From Gammaproteobacteria bacterium (GTDB lineage: Bacteria > Pseudomonadota > Gammaproteobacteria > HK1): a stretch of 5,171 nucleotides of DNA. The stretch is taken from assembly GCA_020444775.1 (NCBI GenBank), contig JAGRHX010000032.1, forward strand, positions 1-5,171, read 5' to 3'. Within the stretch, counting starts at the first letter, position 1. The number at the start of each line of letters is the position of its first letter. The translations under genes were made by a program, and so were the position numbers. Shown here one piece after another: positions 1 through 5,171 of this stretch. The notes beneath the pieces are model-generated. The model was given only the letters and a program-made list of their open reading frames with translations. It was not told where the DNA came from and made no database searches.

Positions 1-890
1 CTGAGCCCCTCGTTGCGCAGCCGCTCGCCGATAGTCTGCATGTCGCTGGCCGCGGCGGCGGCGTGGGCCATGTCCGAGCCCCGGGTCTGTGTGCGCAGCT
101 CCAGCGCGCCCTCGAGCAGGGTCTCGGCGGCGCGGGTCACCAGCCGGTCCTCGCTCGAGGGTCCGACGATCGAATCCGTGTTCGGGTCCAGCACCGCGAT
201 CAGCGCCAGCAGCAGGGCGAGCACCGGGATCAGCCGCAGACGATTGTCCAGATGCAAGGCGAACACCCGTTCGGCCCGCAGCCGTCGAAGATAAGGTGCC
301 ACCTGTAGGGCAAGACGCTCACTGGCCGACGAGCCTTGCGCGTCAGCGTCCTCAGTGGCGCTGTGTTGGCGCGCCGCTTCGAGCACCTCGTGTCGAGACG
401 GGTGGGCGCCGTCCAGCCGATCGACACCGGCGCTCGCGAACTCGACCGCGGTGCTCAGACGTTGTGCCAGGCCCAGTTTCAGATCGGCCTGGATCGCGAC
501 CTGCAACCTCGAAGGATGCCTGAACACACAGCTGAGCACCGCCACCAGCGCGGCGAGCACGAGACTCACCGCGGTCAGCTGCCACGCCGACCAGGCCAAG
601 CCGCTGAGGCGGGTCGCCGCCAGCAACAGGCAGTCGATCGCGAGCGCGATCAGCAACGCGCCGCTCAGCCGCTCGACGAGCAGCTGTCGCATGCGCGCCC
701 TGTACAACGCCTGCAAGCACCGTTGGAGCAGCTGGGCGGCCGGAACGGCCGCATGACCGATACCCATGCCGACGAGTGGGCCGGCATTCGGGCTGGGATT
801 CGGGCCAGATTTCGGGCCGGAAGGGGGTGCGGGTCCACCCGCGCCGGCGGGCGCAGACCGGCCCATGGCAGGCAGACCGTCCGTACTCAT
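1..890 (-). CDS. Membrane protein with Gly/Pro/Asn-repeat N terminus, DUF4175-like layout (partial, 3' end missing)
   Basis: The frame stays open from the ATG at 890-888 to the left edge, giving 296 codons with the C terminus missing. Residues 1-45 are low-complexity Gly/Pro/Ser/Asn, including four tandem four-residue units (residues 24-39). Hydrophobic segments lie at about 76-98, 103-123 and 219-236. Between the second and third is a charged, probably cytoplasmic stretch containing GLAQRLSTAVEFA (residues 140-152). An Ala-rich helical region with Glu and Arg follows the third segment. The order of two N-terminal helices, a soluble region with an 'RLSTA' motif, then a third helix resembles the start of DUF4175-type proteins; this is from memory, not a search. 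The start sits 10 bases after the stop of the permease-like gene, so the two are probably co-translated. No strong Shine-Dalgarno is visible. In-frame ATGs at residues 9 and 42 are alternative starts. The function is unknown; a role in the same envelope system as the two upstream genes is inferred from context. Confidence 0.8.
   Translation of the reverse strand, partial: MSTDGLPAMGRSAPAGAGGPAPPSGPKSGPNPSPNAGPLVGMGIGHAAVPAAQLLQRCLQALYRARMRQLLVERLSGALLIALAIDCLLLAATRLSGLAWSAWQLTAVSLVLAALVAVLSCVFRHPSRLQVAIQADLKLGLAQRLSTAVEFASAGVDRLDGAHPSRHEVLEAARQHSATEDADAQGSSASERLALQVAPYLRRLRAERVFALHLDNRLRLIPVLALLLALIAVLDPNTDSIVGPSSEDRLVTRAAETLLEGALELRTQTRGSDMAHAAAAASDMQTIGERLRNEGL
774..821 (-). repeat. Four tandem 12-bp units encoding S/P/A-G/S-P-K/N/L
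   Basis: Four consecutive 12-base units lie in frame inside the membrane-protein gene. On the minus strand they read TCCGGCCCGAAA, TCTGGCCCGAAT, CCCAGCCCGAAT and GCCGGCCCACTC. They encode SGPK, SGPN, PSPN and AGPL. The 12-base period equals four codons, so changes in copy number would keep the frame. The segment is N-terminal to the first membrane helix and is probably a flexible tail. Confidence 0.75.
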
Positions 891-900
891 GTCGAGGCGC

Positions 901-1668
901 TCATCGATGGGGCGGTTGCACGTCGGCCCCGTCGGCGCGACTCCGATAGGGTCTGAGCTGCAGACCGACGACCAGGCACATCAGCATTACGCTCGAACCA
1001 TACACCAGAAGGAAGAGGCCGGGCACGCTGGCCACGAGCGACGCATCGTCGCCGCCCAGCAGGGCATGAGCCAGCAGCGGATGGCTGAGCGAGCAGGCAC
1101 AGGCCAGGGTCAGCGCCTGACCGAGCACCAGCACGGCGCGACTCGAATAGAACACCAGCTCCGCCCGGTGACCCAGTCCCAGATGCAGGCTCGCCGCCAG
1201 CAGACGGTACAGCAGTGCCTGCAGCATCGCCGCGAGCAGGCACCAGACCACAGCCGACCAGTAGCTGGCCGACACGACATGGGCGACGACCAGCAGCGGC
1301 GCGCACAACGCCACGGCATGCAGGGACTGCAACAGCTGGGCCTGCACATATCCGGAAACGATGCGCGGTACGGACAAGGGCGTGGCCAGCGCCCATTCTC
1401 GCAGCGACACCTGCCGCTCACCCAGCAGCTCCTCGGTGCCGTCGCGGATCGCGAGGTAACAAAGACCCAGACCCAGGGTGATCACCAGGGCCAACAAGGT
1501 CCGCGGCTCCTCGCCGCGCGCCACCAGCTGCATCAGCCCGTGCTTGGGCCAGAACAACACCAGCACCAGGGCCTGCAGCGTCAGCTGACGTAGCCGGGCC
1601 GGCCAGCCGGGCGAGTCGACCGCCAGCGCGCTCAGCGACTCAGTCAGTATCGGATTGCAACGTATCAT
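901..1668 (-). CDS. ABC-2-type permease-like integral membrane protein
   Basis: This is a 255-residue hydrophobic protein starting at the ATG at 1668-1666. About six membrane helices can be drawn, near residues 27-40, 57-74, 112-133, 135-158, 169-193 and 211-236. Between the second and third is a cytoplasmic-looking stretch, residues 78-105, containing EELLGERQVSLREWALATPLS. The pattern of acidic residues followed by 'L-A-T-P-L-S' before the next helix is typical of ABC-2 permeases, where this loop contacts the ATPase. The protein is short but within the range of one-domain permeases of the CcmB/GldF kind. Its first 29 bases overlap the end of the upstream gene, which points to translational coupling. 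No nucleotide-binding subunit is visible in the window. The C-terminal tail (about residues 238-255) is polar and basic. Substrate and direction of transport cannot be read from the sequence. A non-ABC membrane protein is possible. Confidence 0.82.
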   Translation of the reverse strand: MIRCNPILTESLSALAVDSPGWPARLRQLTLQALVLVLFWPKHGLMQLVARGEEPRTLLALVITLGLGLCYLAIRDGTEELLGERQVSLREWALATPLSVPRIVSGYVQAQLLQSLHAVALCAPLLVVAHVVSASYWSAVVWCLLAAMLQALLYRLLAASLHLGLGHRAELVFYSSRAVLVLGQALTLACACSLSHPLLAHALLGGDDASLVASVPGLFLLVYGSSVMLMCLVVGLQLRPYRSRADGADVQPPHR

Positions 1669-3760
1669 CGCTGACACCACCGGCGGCCAGGTCCGACGGC
1701 AAGGCCAGCCAGTCGAACACGAGAGTGATCCGAGCCTGCAGACGCTTTCCCGGGGTGGCAACCGCCGAATCCGGATCCGCGGCGAACAGCGGCAGATCGG
1801 TGCTGGCCAGCAGCAACGCCCGGTCCGCGGCCGGCGCGAACAGGGTCTGCTCGAAGCGGTCGCCGCGCAGGGTCGTCTCGATGAGCTGGCGAGCGGCATT
1901 GCGTTGGTAGACCGGCAACAGCTCGACGTAGTGTCGGGCGAGATCAGCGGTGGCCTGCGCCGGCGAGGACAGCCGCGTGAGCACCGGCAAGCCGGACAGT
2001 GGCCGCTCGACTTCGCCGCCATCAATGCTTGTCGGCAACCGGTACAGGGTCCCCCTGAAGGCCAGCACCGCAGGTCCCAGACGCGCCCCGCTCACCTCGT
2101 CGAGAAGCACGTGCACACCTTCGGCGCGCGCCGTCAGCGCGGCCGGGCGCTCGTAGGGCCGGACCTCCAGGGCATCCGCAAGCAACAGATCATAGGGGCG
2201 CTGATCGATTCCCGAGAGTCGCGCCGGCGGCCCCAGCTCCACCCGCAAGCCGGTGACCGACGGCTGCCGCACGGTCACCGCGTGCGCGGTCGTCGCCAGT
2301 GGCGCCCGGCCGAGCTCATAGGCTGGCGAGCTGACCCGCAGCTGTAAGGCGGCGGGCGGCCGCCGGGTCCAGTAAAGACCCAGCTCGTGATGAATCCTTG
2401 CCAGGGGCAGATCGCCGAGCAGCCGCACGGTGCTCAGCTGCATCAGCCCCGCTCCGGGCTGGAACAGCCAGCGGCCGAACAGCAGATGCGCGGCTACGCT
2501 GAATCCCAGGACCAGCAGCAGCGGTGCGATCAGCGGTGCCGAGGCCCACAGCCGTCTCGGCGTCGCAGCGGGCGCGGGCCGGCCACGGCGCCAGCGACCG
2601 GATCCGCCCCGCCGGCTGCCGCCGATGGTCAGATACGAAAGGGTCAGCAACGCGACGACATAGACCGTGGCGAAGAGCAACAGACCGATGTGACCGGGAA
2701 AGCCACGCCAGGCGCCATCCAACAACGACTGCATCGCGGTGCCATCGTCAGCCGACGAAGACGACGCGTCGATCGGCTGTTGCAACCACTCCACCCAGCG
2801 TTCACGCAGACCGGGCCAGCCGGCGAACGGACGCGCACCGATGTCGAAGCTCAAATAGAGCACCCTTCCAAGACCCAGGCGACGCTCGCTGACCAGCGTG
2901 TGGCCGGCCCCGCGCAGCAGCACACGACCACTGATTAGCGCGGGTAGCCGGTGAATCACGAACGCCGGCGCGTCCGGCAGGGCTGCGCCGAACGCGGGGC
3001 GCAGGGCCGCGGCGTCGGCGATACGCACGGTGCCCTCGGGCAGCGCCGGCAGCCACCCGGCCAGGCGTCGGCTGCGCAGCAGCCCGTAATTCGGGTCGGC
3101 GGCCACCACCAGCAGACCACCCTGGGCCAGCCAGCGATACAGGGCCTGATACTGATCAGGGTCGAGCACATCCATCGAGACGCCATGCAGCACCAGGCCC
3201 TGGACGCTCTCGTAGGCACGCCAGTGGCGTGGCAGTCGCTCTGGGTGGACATACTGCACCTGCAGCGCGCGCTGCTGATCGTTGAGGTAATCCAGATCCG
3301 CATCCGCGCCCGCGACCAGCAGCACGCGCTCGGCCTGACGCAAGTCACGTGGCGCGATGAAGGTCGTGGATAGCGTGCTCAGACCGTCACGATCGAGCAG
3401 ACGGATGACCACCGGCGCAACGATGCCGGCGACCGGCACCGTGAACTCGAAGCGTTTCAAGGTCGCGGCCGGCAGGCTCACCACCCGGCTGTAGACGGTA
3501 TGGCCCCGGATACCCCGCAACGCGCCGTGCAGGGCGGTCTCACGCGGTATCCGAACCTCGAGCAGCGCTTCGTGATGGGCACCGTGATTGAGCACGCTCA
3601 CCTGTAGCGGCATCCAGTGACCGGCCACGATGGTGTCACCAAATCCGAGGCGGGCATCGATCTCGAATCGTGGCGCGAGCGGCGTGAGCGCCAAGGGCCT
3701 GGCGCCGGGCAGCGCCTGCAGCAAGGCCAGGACCAGCAACAGGCGGATCGGCGCGCGCAT
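1640..3760 (-). CDS. Membrane-anchored protein with extracytoplasmic beta-rich and GATase-like domains
   Basis: The protein is 706 residues from the ATG at 3760-3758. This start is chosen because it gives a clean signal peptide: MRAPIR, then LLLVLALLQALPGA, with cleavage around residues 20-25. A GTG at 3838 would add 26 Arg/Ser-rich residues and overlap the preceding gene. Residues about 30-135 look beta-rich, with a 'GHWMPLQVSVLNHG' stretch like CARDB or NEW3 adhesion-type folds. Residues about 143-330 (RVLLVAGADADLDYLN, LVLHGVSMDVLD, RWLAQGGLLVVAADPN, GRVLYLSFDIG) follow the alternating pattern of class I glutamine-amidotransferase-like domains. I see no catalytic Cys there, so it is probably non-enzymatic. 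Membrane helices lie at about 356-380 and 405-428, separated by an Arg/Gly-rich loop. A further soluble domain (430-706) follows. GldG-type auxiliary subunits pair a similar fold with an ABC permease, and here a permease-like gene overlaps the 3' end. The function is not known; a structural or accessory role is inferred. Confidence 0.82.
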   Translation of the reverse strand: MRAPIRLLLVLALLQALPGARPLALTPLAPRFEIDARLGFGDTIVAGHWMPLQVSVLNHGAHHEALLEVRIPRETALHGALRGIRGHTVYSRVVSLPAATLKRFEFTVPVAGIVAPVVIRLLDRDGLSTLSTTFIAPRDLRQAERVLLVAGADADLDYLNDQQRALQVQYVHPERLPRHWRAYESVQGLVLHGVSMDVLDPDQYQALYRWLAQGGLLVVAADPNYGLLRSRRLAGWLPALPEGTVRIADAAALRPAFGAALPDAPAFVIHRLPALISGRVLLRGAGHTLVSERRLGLGRVLYLSFDIGARPFAGWPGLRERWVEWLQQPIDASSSSADDGTAMQSLLDGAWRGFPGHIGLLLFATVYVVALLTLSYLTIGGSRRGGSGRWRRGRPAPAATPRRLWASAPLIAPLLLVLGFSVAAHLLFGRWLFQPGAGLMQLSTVRLLGDLPLARIHHELGLYWTRRPPAALQLRVSSPAYELGRAPLATTAHAVTVRQPSVTGLRVELGPPARLSGIDQRPYDLLLADALEVRPYERPAALTARAEGVHVLLDEVSGARLGPAVLAFRGTLYRLPTSIDGGEVERPLSGLPVLTRLSSPAQATADLARHYVELLPVYQRNAARQLIETTLRGDRFEQTLFAPAADRALLLASTDLPLFAADPDSAVATPGKRLQARITLVFDWLALPSDLAAGGVSDDTLQSDTD

Positions 3761-3810
3761 CCGGCTGGCGGCTCGCCGGCTCGATGACCGCCGGCCGGCC
3801 GGCTGCCGGC
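3761..3810. other. Short GC-rich intergenic gap with clustered GCCGGC palindromes
   Basis: Fifty bases separate the stop of the dioxygenase-like gene from the preferred start of the signal-peptide protein. The palindrome GCCGGC occurs four times here (3775-3780, 3794-3799, 3798-3803, 3805-3810), so alternative hairpins could form. There is no following T-run, so a classical terminator is not supported. No convincing Shine-Dalgarno precedes the ATG at 3760. Confidence 0.5.
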
Positions 3811-4695
3811 TCAGTCGCGATCCCAGGCCGAGCCCCACAGATTGACCGCCCGGCCATCACTGGCCCAGCGCCTGGGCGGCAGATATCGAGGCAAGACCTC
3901 GAGCTCCGCGGAGAATTCGATGGGATGGCCGTGCGGATCCTTGATCATGAAGAACAGGTTGTTGCCCGCGCCATGGCGGCCCGGTCCCCACCAGATCGGA
4001 ATGTCCAGATTGGCCAGATGGTCGGCCCAGTCGCGTATGTCGTTCCAGCAGCTGGTCTCGTAGGCGTGGTGGTCCGGACGGACGCTGGACGCGGCGAACA
4101 CGGCGAAGCTGTGGTGCTCGGGATCGGTGCGGTAGAAAGCCACCTTGCGAGTCGCCGGGTCGTCCGGATTCACGCTGACGTAGTCCGATGGCACGAAGCC
4201 CAGGCGGCGCTCGTAGAACTCGACCATCTCCGGCAGATTGTCAGACGCCACCACGACGTGCTGCAGCCGGGCCGGCAGAGACCTTGCGCCACTGGCGTTA
4301 CGCGCCACCGGGGTCGGGACCGCGGCATCGGGCAGACCGAACACGTTGAGCCAGCCGTCGGGGTCGCGAACCGCCACCGCGCCGTCAGCGAACAGCGTTC
4401 GTGGCGCGGTCTCCAGACGCAGTCTGCGGGCACTGAGGAACTCGCGTATCGCTTCCAGCTGCTCGCGGCTCTGCACGCGCCAGGCATGGTAGGGGCGCGC
4501 ATTGGCTTGCCCCGCCCCGATCACCAGACGCCGACCGGGCCCCTGCAACAGACGGCTGCCGTCGTCGAGCGGTAGCACGTCCAGACCCAACGCATCGGCA
4601 TAGAAGCGTGACAGAGCCTCGGGTCGGTCCGAGTCCAGACGCAAATGGTCGAGCTGTGCCGGCCAGATAGGCGATTCAAGGTCTGACGAATCCAT
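3811..4695 (-). CDS. VOC-superfamily protein, type I extradiol dioxygenase-like
   Basis: This is a complete 294-residue protein with two tandem vicinal-oxygen-chelate domains, about residues 13-120 and 142-270. That is the layout and length of type I extradiol ring-cleavage dioxygenases such as BphC and XylE. In the second domain the family metal ligands can be matched by eye: His146 (LQHVVVAS), His210 (RPDHHAYE) and Glu260 (DPHGHPIEFSAE). The second-shell acid-base His is probably His195 in PEHHSFAVF. The position usually held by the catalytic Tyr, ten residues before the Glu, is Met250 (NNLFFMIKDP). The family opens catechol-type rings next to the diol using Fe(II) or Mn(II) and O2; the substrate here is unknown. 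The ATG at 4695-4693 is the only candidate: an in-frame TAG lies upstream with no other start between. An AGGAG at 4701-4697 sits only one base away, which is unusually close. It could instead be a VOC enzyme with a different reaction. Confidence 0.9.
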   Translation of the reverse strand: MDSSDLESPIWPAQLDHLRLDSDRPEALSRFYADALGLDVLPLDDGSRLLQGPGRRLVIGAGQANARPYHAWRVQSREQLEAIREFLSARRLRLETAPRTLFADGAVAVRDPDGWLNVFGLPDAAVPTPVARNASGARSLPARLQHVVVASDNLPEMVEFYERRLGFVPSDYVSVNPDDPATRKVAFYRTDPEHHSFAVFAASSVRPDHHAYETSCWNDIRDWADHLANLDIPIWWGPGRHGAGNNLFFMIKDPHGHPIEFSAELEVLPRYLPPRRWASDGRAVNLWGSAWDRD

Positions 4696-4785
4696 GCTCC
4701 TGCCCGTGCCCGCTAGCGAGGTGGAGTCGGGATTCTAGATCGGATCCCGCTCCGGCTCACCGCCCGAGCCCTGTCACCGCCCGGT
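4696..4785. other. Intergenic region between channel and dioxygenase-like genes
   Basis: Ninety non-coding bases lie between two genes of the same orientation. Apart from the small inverted repeat at 4728-4749 and the AGGAG next to the downstream ATG, I see nothing definite. No clear -35/-10 pair stands out, although the relatively AT-rich patch around 4732-4745 is the only plausible place for a -10 element. Confidence 0.5.
4728..4749. repeat. Small imperfect inverted repeat
   Basis: CGGGAT at 4728-4733 is matched by ATCCCG at 4744-4749. The stem can extend inward to 8 bases (4728-4735 with 4742-4749) around a six-base loop. On the minus-strand transcript the seventh pair is a C/A mismatch, and no U-run follows. 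It lies 37 bases past the channel stop codon. It could be a weak 3'-end hairpin, a regulator site or chance. Confidence 0.35.
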
Positions 4786-5171
4786 TCAGTCGCCGCGCGC
4801 GGCCGGTGTCGGCTGCTTCGAGGGCTCCAGACCGCCGCCGATGGCGGTCTCCGGCGCCGCAGTCGAGCCGCGAATCGCACGGATCTCCTCACGCAGGATG
4901 CTCAGCTCCTCGGCCAGCTGCTGGCGCAGGCGGGCCAGGTCGGCCTCGGTGTGCACGACCTCGACCGGCGCATCGGCGAGCTCATCGCCCCTCGAATCGT
5001 CGCTCGGCGAGGCCGTTGCTCGCGCTAGCGGAGGCGCCGCGGTCTCATCGCCATCCGGCGTTGCGCTCGAGACCTCCTGCAACGAATTGACGATGATCGC
5101 GATGAACAGGTTGAGCACCGCGAAGCTGGTGATGAGGATGAAGGGCACGAAGAACAACCATGCGTATGGAT
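4786..5171 (-). CDS. Voltage-gated sodium channel (BacNav/NaChBac-type), C-terminal fragment
   Basis: The frame is open at the right edge and ends at a TGA at 4788-4786, giving 127 residues. It begins PYAWLFFVPFILITSFAVLN and continues LFIAIIVNSLQEV, which matches the S6 inner pore helix of prokaryotic voltage-gated sodium channels, including the conserved Asn-containing 'NLFIAIIVN' segment. An acidic Ala/Pro/Ser/Asp-rich linker of about 40 residues follows. Next is a predicted coiled coil (roughly LARLRQQLAEELSILREEI) with Leu/Ile at heptad-like spacing, as in the C-terminal four-helix bundle that holds BacNav tetramers together. A Gly/Pro/Ala-rich tail of about 25 residues ends the protein. 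The voltage sensor, the selectivity filter and the start codon lie outside the window, so ion selectivity cannot be read. Such channels sit in the inner membrane and pass Na+ on depolarisation, and are common in marine and alkaliphilic bacteria. The whole ion-transport family is the fallback identification. Confidence 0.9.
   Translation of the reverse strand, partial: PYAWLFFVPFILITSFAVLNLFIAIIVNSLQEVSSATPDGDETAAPPLARATASPSDDSRGDELADAPVEVVHTEADLARLRQQLAEELSILREEIRAIRGSTAAPETAIGGGLEPSKQPTPAARGD

Noticed and set aside
352..720. Minus-strand frame of 122 codons
   Set aside because: It is out of frame with the membrane protein at 890-1, is Arg/Gly-rich, and lacks the three clear hydrophobic helices seen in the chosen frame.
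336..956. Plus-strand open frame of 206 codons
   Set aside because: It is antisense to the partial membrane protein, Arg/Gln-rich, and has no hydrophobic or domain pattern.
766..1593. Long open frame on the plus strand (275 codons, Gln/His/Arg-rich)
   Set aside because: It lies opposite the permease-like gene and the start of the next one. Its composition is what the antisense of Leu/Ala-rich membrane protein codons gives in GC-rich DNA, with no recognisable domain.
1669..2025. N-terminal extension of the permease-like frame up to 2025
   Set aside because: The extra 119 residues are Arg/Cys/Pro/Ser-rich shadow sequence of the upstream gene. Membrane-protein character begins just after the ATG at 1668.
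1655..2347. Plus-strand open frame of 230 codons
   Set aside because: It is antisense to the GATase-like gene and has shadow-like Arg/Gln/His composition.
3761..3838. GTG start at 3838 for the GATase-like protein
   Set aside because: It would put 26 Arg/Ser-rich residues before a well-formed signal peptide and overlap the preceding gene by 28 bases. The ATG at 3760 is better.
3784..4575. Plus-strand open frame of 263 codons
   Set aside because: It is antisense to the dioxygenase-like gene, whose metal-binding motifs make the minus strand the real one.
4728..4749. Rho-independent terminator after the channel gene
   Set aside because: The stem is short and mismatched on the transcribed strand, and no U-run follows it.

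Overview
The window is uniformly GC-rich. All the coding sequence I can support lies on the minus strand, so transcription runs from high to low coordinates. Five regions are packed closely, and the only gaps are about 10, 50 and 90 bases. The composition, the ABC-2-like membrane operon and a BacNav-type sodium channel suggest a GC-rich proteobacterium, perhaps a marine, halophilic or haloalkaliphilic gammaproteobacterium. That placement is inference and is weak. I see no RNA gene, CRISPR array, insertion sequence, integrase or phage gene.

Reading in the direction of transcription: (1) 5171-4786 holds the C-terminal end of a voltage-gated sodium channel (pore helix S6, a long acidic linker, a coiled coil and a tail). 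(2) After a 90-base gap with a small imperfect hairpin comes a complete two-domain VOC-superfamily protein of the type I extradiol dioxygenase kind (4695-3811). It keeps the His/His/Glu metal triad but has Met where the family usually has the catalytic Tyr. (3) After a 50-base GCCGGC-rich gap comes a 706-residue membrane-anchored protein with a signal peptide, a beta-rich N-terminal part and a glutamine-amidotransferase-like fold (3760-1640). (4) Overlapping its end by 29 bases is a 255-residue polytopic membrane protein resembling an ABC-2 permease (1668-901). (5) Ten bases further on begins another membrane protein, with a Gly/Pro/Asn repeat at its N terminus, which runs off the left edge (890-1).

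Regions 3 to 5 look like one co-translated operon for an uncharacterised envelope-associated system. The pairing of an ABC-2-type permease with an extracytoplasmic GATase-like subunit recalls the GldF/GldG layout. No ATPase subunit lies in the window; if one exists it should be beyond the left edge. The channel and the dioxygenase-like gene have no obvious functional link to this operon.
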